In this document: piece by piece, positions 17,549-26,520 of the stretch
Position numbering within the stretch: position 1 is the first letter of the stretch
Layout of the letters: each line of letters starts with the position of its first letter
The notes under the pieces: model-generated
Database searches by the model: none
What the model saw: only the letters and a program-made list of their open reading frames with translations
Told to the model about the DNA's origin: nothing
Translations under genes and position numbers: made by a program
Assembly: GCA_024640765.1 (NCBI GenBank)
Contig: JAHEEK010000013.1
Location: 1-46,954 of the forward strand
DNA length: 46,954 nucleotides
Direction of reading: 5' to 3'
Origin: Nereida sp024640765
Lineage (GTDB): Bacteria > Pseudomonadota > Alphaproteobacteria > Rhodobacterales > Rhodobacteraceae

Positions 17549-18454
17549 ATGCATATCGAGTTTCGCCATCTCCGCACGATCAAAGCGATCCATGAAGCCG
17601 GTGGGCTGTCGGCTGCCGCGGACAGGCTCAACATTACCCAATCTGCGCTGAGCCATCAGATCAAAGGCCTTGAGGATCAAGCACAAGTTGAGTTGTTTGT
17701 CAGGCGTTCAAAGCCTTTGAAATTGTCGGCGGCGGGCATGAAGCTGTTGGGTCTGGCTGAGCAAGTGTTGCCCCAAGTCGCAGCGCTTGAGGCTGAGTTT
17801 GCGGGTATTGAGCAGGGCCGCGCAGGACGCCTTCATATCGCGATTGAGTGTCACGCCTGTTTTGAGTGGTTGTTTCCGGTGCTTGAGAAATTCCGCAAAG
17901 CCTGGCCTGACGTGGATGTTGATATTTTGCCCGGTTTGGCCTTCGACGCGCTTCCCGCGTTGCAAAAGGAAAAAGTTGATCTTGTTGTATCATCGGATCC
18001 GGCGGATCTGGCCGGTGTCGATTTCACACCTCTTTTTGATTATGACGCGGTTTTTGTTGCTTCGAACCAGCACCCGCTGGCCAGCAAGCCTTTTGTCGAT
18101 GCCGAGGATTTTCGCGGCGAAACTCTGATTACCTATCCCGTTGAACGCTCGCGGCTTGATGTTTTCTCACAGCTCTTGATCCCTGCCAAAGTTGAACCTG
18201 CAGAGGTCCGTCAAGCGGAACTGACGGCTGTGATCTTGTTGCTGGTTGCCTCAAATCGCGGTGTGGCGGTGTTGCCCGATTGGGTCGTGCGCGAAGTAAA
18301 ATACTCGTCTGACTACGTGACGCGGCCGCTGACAGAACCAGGCATTACGCGCAGGCTTTACGCCGCAACACGCAGCAACGAGACCACGCTACCCTACATG
18401 GCGCATCTTCTAAAGCTGGCTGGCATTGAAGCGGTTAAACTCCAACGCCAGTAG
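17549..18454 (+). CDS. metR: LysR-type regulator, MetR-like
   Basis: A 301-residue LysR-family transcription factor. It has the N-terminal winged helix (FRHLRTIKAIHEAGGLSAAADRL, then TQSALSHQIKGLE, residues 4-44) and a periplasmic-binding-like effector domain with HACFEWLFPVLEKF. That segment and the divergent partner metF match MetR, which senses homocysteine. ATG 17549 is the family start; upstream in-frame codons overlap metF. The gene converges with the decarboxylase at 18461, with six bases between. Confidence 0.85.
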   Translation: MHIEFRHLRTIKAIHEAGGLSAAADRLNITQSALSHQIKGLEDQAQVELFVRRSKPLKLSAAGMKLLGLAEQVLPQVAALEAEFAGIEQGRAGRLHIAIECHACFEWLFPVLEKFRKAWPDVDVDILPGLAFDALPALQKEKVDLVVSSDPADLAGVDFTPLFDYDAVFVASNQHPLASKPFVDAEDFRGETLITYPVERSRLDVFSQLLIPAKVEPAEVRQAELTAVILLLVASNRGVAVLPDWVVREVKYSSDYVTRPLTEPGITRRLYAATRSNETTLPYMAHLLKLAGIEAVKLQRQ

Positions 18455-18460
18455 CACCGT

Positions 18461-19876
18461 TTAGCGCGCAGCGATCACTTGCGCCTCGACAGCAGCGATC
18501 ACGTCGTGGATTGTTTGCGATGTAGTGCGGTGGTTCACGATTGCCGCGCGCAAACAGTTTTTGCCATCAACCGTTGTGGTCGAGAACACGGCATCACCAG
18601 ACAGCTGCAAGGCCGCTGCAATATCAGAGGCGTCACCGGCATTTGGCGTAAAGACGCACAAGTTTGAGATGACAGGATGGGCGAGCGTTAGATGGGGGGA
18701 GGCCTCAACCAACTCGCCCATTAATGCGGCTTGATCACAGTTGTCGGTGATGGCGCCGCTTATTGTATCGCGGTCGTGGGTTTTGAGCGTGGTCCACAGT
18801 TTAAGCGCGCGCATCCCGCGGCTAAGTTCGGTGCCATAATCCGTGGGCCACCAATCTCCCGCACCGATCCCTGCGGATTGCGCGGTCAAATATTCTGCAC
18901 GATCCGAGAAAGTCGCGCGGTGCAGATCATGATCGCGTAGCAAACACGCGCCGCAATCGTATTGCACACCCAACCACTTGTGTCCGTCCAGCGCGATGGA
19001 ATTGGCGTGCTCAATACCGCTCGCAAGGACGCTGAGGCGTGGTGCGGCGATACGGATCCAAAACCCGAAAGCCGCATCAACGTGCAGCCATGTGCTGTGC
19101 TCTTGTGCGATACGCGAAAGAGTGTTCAGATCATCATAAGTGCCGGTGTTAACGCTTCCGGCGGTGCCGACAATTGCCAACGGCACAATGCCAGCAGCGG
19201 TGTCTTGGGTCAGTTGCGTTTGCAGCGCGTCCGTATCCATCGCACCGTCTTTCAAGGCGATCTGGCACACGGCGTCCCCACCAAAGCCAAGAATTTCCAT
19301 GGCTTGTTTGATGCAGCTATGCGCACCTGTGGCGATGTAAACACGCACTGCGGGTAAATTCTGAACGCCCGTTTTGCGAACATTTGCGCCAAATCGGGCT
19401 ACTTTTGCTGCAGACAGCGCATAGATGGTGGCTTGCGATGTGCCCGTGGTCAGGATGCCGCTTGCATTTTCGCCTAGTCCCGCCAAATCCGTTAGCCAGC
19501 GAATACATTCTTTTTCAATACGGATGCCCCCATGATCGCGGCCTCCGCAGTTCGAATTCATCGCGGCCGCTACCATTTCCGAGGCCAGCCCCATGGCTTG
19601 GCCCGTGCCGTGGACCCACCCAAAGAACGCTGGATGCGTGTTGCCGGTGGAGGCGGGCATGATTGTGTCCGTCAATAAACTGGTCGCGTCCCCGCGCGTT
19701 GGCGTGTCGAGCGATATGGCCGCATCAAACCCATCGGGAACGGGCCGCCACGGATGGTTGCGGGCATTTTCAAGGTGATCGACGCAGGCATCAAGGACCT
19801 GATGCATCTCGGCGCGAAACGCGGTCCAGTCACTTGGGTCTATCCGGTTGCCTTCATGAGGGTTCTTGTTTGTCAT
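18461..19876 (-). CDS. Group II pyridoxal-dependent decarboxylase
   Basis: A 471-residue PLP enzyme of the aromatic-L-amino-acid/glutamate decarboxylase group. Visible residues are the cofactor-stacking His186 in GAHSCIKQ, Asp267 in HVDAAFG, and PLP Lys300 in ALDGHKWLGV. The opening and the HPAFFGWVHGTG segment resemble aromatic-amino-acid and related amine-forming decarboxylases. Members make amines such as tyramine, tryptamine or DABA-derived diaminopropane; the substrate cannot be told from sequence alone. An AAGGAG site precedes ATG 19876. It is divergent from the SuhB-type gene. Confidence 0.85.
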   Translation of the reverse strand: MTNKNPHEGNRIDPSDWTAFRAEMHQVLDACVDHLENARNHPWRPVPDGFDAAISLDTPTRGDATSLLTDTIMPASTGNTHPAFFGWVHGTGQAMGLASEMVAAAMNSNCGGRDHGGIRIEKECIRWLTDLAGLGENASGILTTGTSQATIYALSAAKVARFGANVRKTGVQNLPAVRVYIATGAHSCIKQAMEILGFGGDAVCQIALKDGAMDTDALQTQLTQDTAAGIVPLAIVGTAGSVNTGTYDDLNTLSRIAQEHSTWLHVDAAFGFWIRIAAPRLSVLASGIEHANSIALDGHKWLGVQYDCGACLLRDHDLHRATFSDRAEYLTAQSAGIGAGDWWPTDYGTELSRGMRALKLWTTLKTHDRDTISGAITDNCDQAALMGELVEASPHLTLAHPVISNLCVFTPNAGDASDIAAALQLSGDAVFSTTTVDGKNCLRAAIVNHRTTSQTIHDVIAAVEAQVIAAR

Positions 19877-19947
19877 GGGTTACAACTCCTTGCGCGATGG
19901 TGGATGACGTTCTATAGCCGCGGCTTGAGCTTTATAGGAGTTGAGCC

Positions 19948-20733
19948 ATGCAGGGCAGTGCCAATCTTAATGTAATGATAAAAACTGCCCGAAAAGCGGG
20001 CCGCGCGCTTTTGAAGGATTTTGGAGAGGTCGAACAGCTCCAAGTCAGCGTCAAAGGGGCGGGCGATTTTGTGACACGCGCTGATATGAACGCAGAGCAA
20101 ATTATCCGCGAAGAACTTATGGAAGCGCGTCCGACCTATGGTTTCTTGGGCGAAGAGAGCGCCGAGATCGAAGGGCAGGACCCAACCCGCCGCTGGATCG
20201 TCGACCCGCTTGACGGCACGACAAACTTTTTGCACGGCCTGCCGCACTGGGGTGTTTCAATCGCGCTTGAGCACAAAGGCGCGGTTGTTGCCGGTGTCAT
20301 TTACGATCCGGTGAAAGATGAATGTTTCTTTGCTGAAAAGGGACAGGGTGCCTGGCTGAACGAAAGCCGTATTCGGGTGTCTGGACGCAACCGTTTGATC
20401 GAATCAGTTTTTGCAACTGGCTTGCCTTGGGCGGGTCGCGCAGACCTTCCGCAAACACTCCAAGACTTGGGTCGTTTGTTGCCTGCAACCTCCGGTGTGC
20501 GCCGCTTTGGTGCGGCCTCGCTGGATTTGGCCTATGTAGCGGCTGGCCGCTATGAAGGTTTTTGGGAGCGTTGCCTTAAGCCGTGGGACATTGCTGCGGG
20601 CTTGATCATCGTGACTGAGGGTGGCGGCATGATTGACGCCGTAACAGCAGGTGACGACATCATCGGCAGCGGCACAGTGATTGCCGCAAACAACGAAATC
20701 TTCGACAACTTCGCCAAAGTCATCCGCTCTTAA
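19948..20733 (+). CDS. suhB: Inositol monophosphatase family protein (SuhB-type)
   Basis: A 261-residue Mg-dependent phosphatase. Metal-binding motifs are GEES (68-71), WIVDPLDGTTNFLHG (83-97) and KPWDIAAG near residue 211, all intact. The family hydrolyses inositol-1-phosphate and similar sugar phosphates; SuhB also assists rRNA transcription antitermination in E. coli. An AGGAG site precedes ATG 19948. It stands as a single gene between divergent and convergent neighbours. Confidence 0.92.
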   Translation: MQGSANLNVMIKTARKAGRALLKDFGEVEQLQVSVKGAGDFVTRADMNAEQIIREELMEARPTYGFLGEESAEIEGQDPTRRWIVDPLDGTTNFLHGLPHWGVSIALEHKGAVVAGVIYDPVKDECFFAEKGQGAWLNESRIRVSGRNRLIESVFATGLPWAGRADLPQTLQDLGRLLPATSGVRRFGAASLDLAYVAAGRYEGFWERCLKPWDIAAGLIIVTEGGGMIDAVTAGDDIIGSGTVIAANNEIFDNFAKVIRS

Positions 20734-20762
20734 GGTCTGTGCCTGAGGTGTGACCGCGAGGT

Positions 20763-21506
20763 TTATCTGCGCCGCGTTACGCGCGGGACGTTGCTGCGCG
20801 CGTATGTGTATTGCGCTTCGGGGTGGGGCGGCTGCATTTGCCGTACCCGCCAAAATGCAGGCCCGCCGTTTTTGACCCAGTAGGGCACAGTCGCGGCCAT
20901 CCCGATCAAAAAGCCCCCCGCGTGCGCCCAGTAGGCAACGCCCGCGCCAGCAGGAGCTGTGATCCAGCTAAAGAGTTGGAAGGCAAACCACAGCCCCAGC
21001 ATGATCCACGCGGGTACGGGTATGACTTTGAAGATGATCACCAAGATCAACAAAATATCCACTCGCGCCTTGGGGTAGAGGAGCAAATATCCCCCCATCA
21101 CAGCAGCGATTGCCCCTGACGCGCCGACAGTGGGAATTGTGCTCAGCGGATCAGAAATAACATGTGCGAGACCTGCGCCCACACCGCACGCCAGATAGAA
21201 AACAGCAAAGCCAAAATGGCCAAAGGCGTCTTCCATGTTGTCGCCAAAGATGAACAAAAACAGCATGTTTCCGGCCAAATGCATCAGGCCACCATGCAAA
21301 AACATCGACGTCACCAACCCCGCAAAGTCCAAGCCACCCGTTACCTGACGCGGGATCAGCGACCACTCCATATAAAATAGCGTCAGAGCGAGCGGGTCGT
21401 CCATAATCGGCCAATAACTGAGGAAAATGCCGATGTTCAGTGCCATCAACGTGTAGGTCACGAAGGGCACGCGGCCTGACGGGTTATGATCGCGGATTGG
21501 AAACAT
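20763..21506 (-). CDS. Rhomboid-family intramembrane serine protease
   Basis: A 247-residue six-span membrane protein that would cleave transmembrane substrates within the bilayer. The catalytic dyad is Ser130 in VGASGA and His195 in AYWAHAGG. The supporting H71/H76/N80 residues in FLHGGLMHLAGN form the oxyanion region. A short basic cytoplasmic tail (SNVPRVTRRR) ends the protein. The substrate is unknown. It converges with suhB and is divergent from the MFS gene. Confidence 0.9.
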   Translation of the reverse strand: MFPIRDHNPSGRVPFVTYTLMALNIGIFLSYWPIMDDPLALTLFYMEWSLIPRQVTGGLDFAGLVTSMFLHGGLMHLAGNMLFLFIFGDNMEDAFGHFGFAVFYLACGVGAGLAHVISDPLSTIPTVGASGAIAAVMGGYLLLYPKARVDILLILVIIFKVIPVPAWIMLGLWFAFQLFSWITAPAGAGVAYWAHAGGFLIGMAATVPYWVKNGGPAFWRVRQMQPPHPEAQYTYARSNVPRVTRRR

Positions 21507-21615
21507 ACCCGCAAAGGTGATCTGCGCCTACGCATTGGTCAAGGGCAACGGTGTGCTTGGCGGACATATACTAACGTGAGAACACATATCCGCGGCACAA
21601 GGTGGCTTCCTTTTG

Positions 21616-22872
21616 ATGCGGGTTCGGCGTATCGCAATGCGTATGAAATATATTCAACTCTCCGAAGCCAAGACCCTGCCGGTTTGGCGCCAGCCTGTTG
21701 CTCTGCTGTTTTTGATGGCGGCTGCGATGCCAATCGCCTTTTCCACATGGTCCGCACTGCTCAATAACTTTGTGGTTGAGGTGGCGGGTTTTGACGGGAG
21801 TGACATCGGCTGGCTGCACACGGTGCGCGAAATTCCGGGCTTTTTTGCGATCGGGGTGATCGCTGTTTTGATGGTGATGCGTGAGCAGGTTTTGGGGATT
21901 ATGGCGTTGGTTTTGCTGGGCGTTGCCACAGCTTTGACTGCAAAGTTTCCCTACATGGGCGGTATTTTGACCCTTACGATGCTCAGTAGCATCGGCTTTC
22001 ATTACTATGAGACCGTGAACCAATCGCTTCAGTTGCAGTGGATCGATAAGGCGCGCGCGCCACAAACATTGGGCTGGATCATTGGCGCAGGGTCTGCGGC
22101 CACGTTGTCTGTCTATATCGGCCTGCAGTTTTTGTGGGAGCCGCTCGGCCTGAGTTATAACGCAGTCTATATGACAGGCGGTTTGATCACGGCGTGCCTC
22201 GCGATTTTTGCGTATTTTGCCTACCCGCAGTTTGAAAGCCCCAGCCCACAGCGCAAGGAGTTCGTTTTGCGCAAACGGTATTGGCTATATTATGCGTTGC
22301 AGTTCATGTCCGGTGCGCGCCGCCAGATTTTTGTGGTTTTCGCAGCTTTCATGATGGTTGAGCGTTTCGGCTACAAAGTGGACGAGATCACAGGACTTTT
22401 GATGATTACTTTGGTGGCGAACATGGTTTTTGCGCCGATGATCGGCAAAGTCGTCGCAGTCTTCGGCGAGCGCCGCGCACTTGCGGTTGAATATGTGGGA
22501 CTGTTCGTGGTCTTCGTGGCATATTCTGGCATCTATTACTTGGGATGGGGCGTTGTTTTGGCGGCGTCACTTTACGTGGTAAACCACCTGTTTTTCAGTC
22601 TTGCGTTGGCGATTAAAACGTATTTCCAGAAAATCGCTGATCCTGCAGATATCGCGCCCACGGCGGCTGTGGCGTTCACCATTAACCACATCGCAGCGGT
22701 CTTTTTGCCTGCTCTGTTAGGGTATGTGTGGCTGACATCACCAGGGCTGGTATTTATCTTGGCGGCGGGCATGGCTGCTTTGTCGCTTGGCTTGTCCTTG
22801 TTGATCCCGCGTCACCCGACACCTGGCAACGAGACTGTGTTTAGCCGTGTGCTCGCCGAACCGGCGACCTGA
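21616..22872 (+). CDS. MFS transporter
   Basis: About 418 residues with twelve likely membrane spans, from VALLFLMAAAMPIAFSTW to LVFILAAGMAALSLGLSLL. The central loop (FESPSPQRKEFVLRKRYWLYYALQFMSGARR) is typical of a roseobacter MFS branch of unknown substrate. The start is uncertain: ATG 21616 has AAGGTGG upstream, but ATG 21637 or 21643 could be used and would trim a basic leader of seven to nine residues. msrA follows 44 bases later. Confidence 0.85.
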   Translation: MRVRRIAMRMKYIQLSEAKTLPVWRQPVALLFLMAAAMPIAFSTWSALLNNFVVEVAGFDGSDIGWLHTVREIPGFFAIGVIAVLMVMREQVLGIMALVLLGVATALTAKFPYMGGILTLTMLSSIGFHYYETVNQSLQLQWIDKARAPQTLGWIIGAGSAATLSVYIGLQFLWEPLGLSYNAVYMTGGLITACLAIFAYFAYPQFESPSPQRKEFVLRKRYWLYYALQFMSGARRQIFVVFAAFMMVERFGYKVDEITGLLMITLVANMVFAPMIGKVVAVFGERRALAVEYVGLFVVFVAYSGIYYLGWGVVLAASLYVVNHLFFSLALAIKTYFQKIADPADIAPTAAVAFTINHIAAVFLPALLGYVWLTSPGLVFILAAGMAALSLGLSLLIPRHPTPGNETVFSRVLAEPAT

Positions 22873-22916
22873 CCCGATATCACTGACCAAAGAAGCTGCG
22901 GAATGGAGTTTTTGCG

Positions 22917-23567
22917 ATGATGTTATTTCAAAGAAAAAAGATGCAGATGGTAAGCGCGCAAAACGCGCTTGCGGGGCGTGCTGATCCGATTGCAACGGCT
23001 GCGACGCATTTTGTGTCGGGCCGCGATCTAACGATGGAGGTGCCGACAGGCATGGAAGTTGTGCAGTTTGGAATGGGCTGTTTTTGGGGCGTTGAGCGGA
23101 TTTTTTGGCAACTTGAAGGCGTGTGGTTAACCATGGCTGGCTACGCTGCGGGTCACACACCGAACGCCACATATGATGAGGTCTGCACTGGTAAGACAGG
23201 GCACAACGAAGTGGTGCGGGTCGTTTATGATCCGGCGGTTATTTCGTTCCAAGAGTTGCTTGTGGCTTTTTGGGAAGGACATGATCCGACCCAAGGTATG
23301 CGGCAGGGTAATGACCTTGGCACGCAGTACCGTTCGGGCATTTATTGCAGCACCGAGGCGCAAATGGTTGCGGCGTTACAAAGCAAATCTGCCTATCAGG
23401 AACGTTTGGATGCGGCGGGTTTTCGAGCGGTTACCACTGAAATTCTTGAGGCACCGACGTTTTATTTCGCGGAAGATTATCACCAGCAATATCTGGCGAA
23501 AAATCCTGCTGGGTATTGCGGGATCGGCGGAACCGGCGTCAGCTGCCCTGCGGGACTTGATGCATGA
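22917..23567 (+). CDS. msrA: Peptide-methionine (S)-S-oxide reductase
   Basis: A 216-residue MsrA, repairing methionine-S-sulfoxide in proteins with thioredoxin. The nucleophile is Cys55 in GMGCFWGVE. Recycling cysteines Cys201 and Cys210 sit in the C-terminal GYCGIGGTGVSCP. About 45 residues precede the catalytic domain with no clear signal peptide, so it is probably cytoplasmic. Its stop overlaps the next start (ATGA at 23564-23567), implying translational coupling to the NTF2-like gene. Confidence 0.95.
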   Translation: MMLFQRKKMQMVSAQNALAGRADPIATAATHFVSGRDLTMEVPTGMEVVQFGMGCFWGVERIFWQLEGVWLTMAGYAAGHTPNATYDEVCTGKTGHNEVVRVVYDPAVISFQELLVAFWEGHDPTQGMRQGNDLGTQYRSGIYCSTEAQMVAALQSKSAYQERLDAAGFRAVTTEILEAPTFYFAEDYHQQYLAKNPAGYCGIGGTGVSCPAGLDA

Positions 23568-24550
23568 TTAACGTTTTTGACGTTCTGGAGGGGTGCTCGT
23601 TCCAGGCAGCTCAGGCTGAAGTAAACGCGATATTCGCACCAGACGCCACAGTCCACCTTGCCCATCCGTTTGAAACGATGCCGGTTGCCGATTTTGCCGC
23701 TGCGGACGGGGCAGTTGGTGGCGGTTCCTCAAGCGGTGGGCCGTTAAGCGCGCTCTACACTGCGTTTCCCGATCTTGAGCGCCGTCCGTTTATCAACATG
23801 CAGGGCGTCGATACCCATGGTCAAACATGGATCGGGCACTGCGGCCATTACGCGGGTAAATTTGCGGCACCCTTCTTGGACATCTCACCCACGGCGCGCC
23901 TTGCGACAATGCGGTTTCACGAGTTCTTTCGCGTTGAAGGCGAGCAGATCGTTGAAATGCAAGCGCTTTGGGACATTCCCGAATTGATGATGCAGGCCGG
24001 TGCATGGCCGATGTCGCCCAGCTTGGGCCGCGAGATGACGGTTTTTGGACCGTCAACCTGTGACGGTCTCCGCATTGAAGGGGATGGTGCTGCGGCATCT
24101 GCGGTGGTGGGCGATATGTTGCACCATCTCAGCTTTAACAACGACGGCGAAGAGGCGATGCGGCTTCCTGCGTTTTGGGATCCGCGCTGTAGTTGGTACG
24201 GGCCAGCGGGCATTGGGACCGCGCGCGGGATCGAAGGTTTTCGCAAGCACCACCAAATCCCGTTTTTGAATGCGATGCCTGACCGCAAGGGTGAGGTAGA
24301 AAAAGGGCATTATTTTGCGCAAGGCGACTATGTTGCTTTCACTGCATGGCCCGGCATGAATATGACGCTTGATGGCGGTGGATGGCTTGGAATTGCACCG
24401 TCGGGCAAGCGCATCACCATGCGCAGTCTTGATTTTTGGCGGGTGAAAGACGGTCTTATTCGTGAAAACTGGGTGCTTGTTGATTTGCTAGATGCCTACG
24501 CCCAGCTTGGCGTGGATGTTCTGGCGCGGATGCGTGAATTAACACGGTAA
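23564..24550 (+). CDS. Tandem NTF2/SnoaL-like domain protein
   Basis: A 328-residue protein with two alpha+beta-barrel repeats of the SnoaL/NTF2 superfamily. The first (about 1-145) has ALYTAFPDLERRP and RFHEFFRVEGEQIVEMQALWDIPELM; the second (about 185-328) has FWDPRCSWYGPAGIGTARGIEGFRK and MRSLDFWRVKDGLIRENWVLVDLLD. Such proteins include polyketide cyclases, hydroxylases, isomerases and dehydratases, so no reaction can be assigned. It is coupled to msrA by a 4-base overlap, but it resembles the gene at 26520 in architecture and may belong functionally to the following locus. Confidence 0.8.
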   Translation: MINVFDVLEGCSFQAAQAEVNAIFAPDATVHLAHPFETMPVADFAAADGAVGGGSSSGGPLSALYTAFPDLERRPFINMQGVDTHGQTWIGHCGHYAGKFAAPFLDISPTARLATMRFHEFFRVEGEQIVEMQALWDIPELMMQAGAWPMSPSLGREMTVFGPSTCDGLRIEGDGAAASAVVGDMLHHLSFNNDGEEAMRLPAFWDPRCSWYGPAGIGTARGIEGFRKHHQIPFLNAMPDRKGEVEKGHYFAQGDYVAFTAWPGMNMTLDGGGWLGIAPSGKRITMRSLDFWRVKDGLIRENWVLVDLLDAYAQLGVDVLARMRELTR

Positions 24551-24707
24551 GGGCGCGCGCCTCAAAAGTATCACGGTGAAAGCGGTGGTGTGAAACGAGC
24601 GGCACCGCCATATCCGCGTATCGGCTGAGAAATCTCATCACATGTCTCGATATTTAAGGCGATCACCCTAAGGGGATTGTCAGGTGTAAATCTTGGGCGT
24701 AGGGTAA

Positions 24708-24727
24708 TCTTGCAAACCTATGCAAGA
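24708..24727. promoter_or_regulatory. Inverted repeat in SDR leader, candidate LacI-type operator
   Basis: TCTTGCA and TGCAAGA form a perfect 7-bp inverted repeat around a 6-bp spacer, a 20-bp site typical of LacI-family operators. It ends 13 bases before the SDR start, so a bound repressor would block initiation or translation. A LacI-type gene lies one gene downstream. Confidence 0.6.
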
Positions 24728-24740
24728 GTGAGTCTGAGCC

Positions 24741-25487
24741 ATGATCCCCAACACCCCGTCGTTCCGTCTTGATGGCAAACGTGCATTGGTTACTGGCGCA
24801 TCGCGTGGTATCGGTTTGGGCTGTGCCGCCGCTTTGGCGCAAGCAGGCGCGCATGTGGTGATGGCTGCGCGTGGCATGTCCGAGTTGCAGGCCGCCACAG
24901 ACGAAATGGCTGCTCAGGGTCTTTCCGTTGAGGCAGTTCAGCTTGATGTGACGGACCTTGAAGCGGTGTGTGATGTATTGAAAACACCTGTTGATGTTGT
25001 GTGTAACTCCGCCGGTATGGCGCGCCACGGCCCCGCGATTGATGCGCGCCCTGAAGATTTTGATGCAGTGTCAGCGATTAATTTCAAAGCGGCGTATTTT
25101 CTGGCGCAAGAAGCGGCCAAAGGCATGCAGAACGGTGGCTCGATCATCCAGATCAGCAGCCAAATGGGCCACGTCGGCGGGATGGAACGTGCCGTATATT
25201 GCGGCACAAAACATGCCGTTGAGGGCATGACCAAGGCGATGGCCATTGAATGGGGGCCGCGCAACATTCGCGTGAACACCATTTGTCCGACGTTTATTCG
25301 CACACCGTTGACCGAAGCCACTTTTGAAGATCCAGCAAAGCGCGCGTGGATCGAAGAAAAGATCAAATTGCCCCGTGTGGCTGAGATCGAAGATATCATG
25401 GGCGCCGTAGTGTTTCTGGCCACGGACGCCAGTGCGATGGTCACGGGAACGTCTATTCTAGTGGACGGTGGCTGGACTGCGGGATGA
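24741..25487 (+). CDS. Short-chain dehydrogenase/reductase
   Basis: A 248-residue Rossmann-fold oxidoreductase. The nucleotide motif is TGASRGIG (18-25), followed by NSAG (89-92), the catalytic Ser in IIQISS (about 135-140), and Tyr153/Lys157 in the YCGTK form of YxxxK. The C-terminal FLATDASAMVTGTSILVDGGW is classical. It would oxidise or reduce a hydroxy/keto group with NAD(P). First gene of the regulated-looking locus, it carries a candidate operator in its leader. Confidence 0.92.
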   Translation: MIPNTPSFRLDGKRALVTGASRGIGLGCAAALAQAGAHVVMAARGMSELQAATDEMAAQGLSVEAVQLDVTDLEAVCDVLKTPVDVVCNSAGMARHGPAIDARPEDFDAVSAINFKAAYFLAQEAAKGMQNGGSIIQISSQMGHVGGMERAVYCGTKHAVEGMTKAMAIEWGPRNIRVNTICPTFIRTPLTEATFEDPAKRAWIEEKIKLPRVAEIEDIMGAVVFLATDASAMVTGTSILVDGGWTAG

Positions 25488-25512
25488 GGTGTGCGCGCCC
25501 AAATGGTGCCCG

Positions 25513-26520
25513 ATGAAGGGTAAAGTCACCTCGTTTGATGTGGCGCAGCGGGCGGGTGTAAGCCAGTCTGCGGTCAGCCGCGTTTTCAGTGGTGCCAGCG
25601 CCAGCAAGGCCACCCAAGACAAAGTACGCAGCGCGGCTGATGCCCTTGGATACCGGCCCAATAGGTTGGCGCGCGGGTTAATTACGGGGCGCTCAAAGAT
25701 CATCGGGTTGGTCGTGGCTTACCTTGATAATCAGTTTTATCCAGATGCGCTTGAGCGGCTGAGTAATGTGCTCAAAGAGCAAGGTTACCACATCTTGATA
25801 TTTACAACCAAAGGCCGCGGCGAAGAGGTCAAACAGACTTTTGATCAGTTAATGGATTATCAGGTGGACGGTATCATCGCTGCAAGCGTGGGCATCAGTG
25901 ATGAGCTGACGAATAAATGCGCTGCTGCTGGTATTCCACTGGTCCTTTTTAACCGCGGTCAACGGGGCGGTGCATTGGCCCAGGTCACGAGTGACAACCT
26001 TCAAGGTGCGGCCAAGATCGCGTCGTTTCTCGTTAAAGGTGGGCATCGGCGGATCGGTCATATTTCGGGTTGGATGGGCTCGATCACGGGACAAGATCGC
26101 GCGCAGGGCTTTGCAAGCGGTCTGCAAGAGGCGGGATCAGAACTGATGCATCAGATTGATGGCATGTACCGCCGTGATACTGCGGCTGAGGCGGCAGAAA
26201 CTCTGGTGAGCGAGCACGGTTGCGACGCAATTTTTGTGGGTAATGATCACATGGCGTTCGCGGTGATGGATCATTTGCGCGGTGTAATGAAGATATCTGT
26301 GCCAAATGATGTTTCGATCGTTGGATATGATGATGTGTCCATGGCGGCGTGGGGGGCGTATGAGCTGACGACCCTTCGTCAGCCCGTAAACCGTATGGTT
26401 CATGCAACCGTCGACACTCTTTTAGCGATGATTGAGGACGCGGATGCCTCTGCAGGCCAAATTACAATTGATGGACCCCTCGTGGTCAGAACTTCAGCCA
26501 AAGTACCAAAGGAAAACTGA
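25513..26520 (+). CDS. LacI-family transcriptional regulator
   Basis: A 335-residue repressor-type regulator. The helix-turn-helix is at residues 6-27 (TSFDVAQRAGVSQSAVSRVFSG), then the hinge helix (RPNRLARGLITGRS) and a periplasmic-binding-like ligand domain with GHRRIGHISG and PNDVSIVGYDDVSMAAW. It should bind a small sugar-like or acid ligand and control the adjacent genes. ATG 25513 is chosen because the HTH begins six residues later. It starts 25 bases after the SDR stop and overlaps the next start as TGATG. Confidence 0.93.
   Translation: MKGKVTSFDVAQRAGVSQSAVSRVFSGASASKATQDKVRSAADALGYRPNRLARGLITGRSKIIGLVVAYLDNQFYPDALERLSNVLKEQGYHILIFTTKGRGEEVKQTFDQLMDYQVDGIIAASVGISDELTNKCAAAGIPLVLFNRGQRGGALAQVTSDNLQGAAKIASFLVKGGHRRIGHISGWMGSITGQDRAQGFASGLQEAGSELMHQIDGMYRRDTAAEAAETLVSEHGCDAIFVGNDHMAFAVMDHLRGVMKISVPNDVSIVGYDDVSMAAWGAYELTTLRQPVNRMVHATVDTLLAMIEDADASAGQITIDGPLVVRTSAKVPKEN

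Noticed and set aside
22873..24740. CRISPR array or tandem repeats in accessory-looking DNA
   Set aside because: No regularly spaced repeats were seen here or elsewhere; the only long exact repeat in the window is the gap-flanking duplicate.
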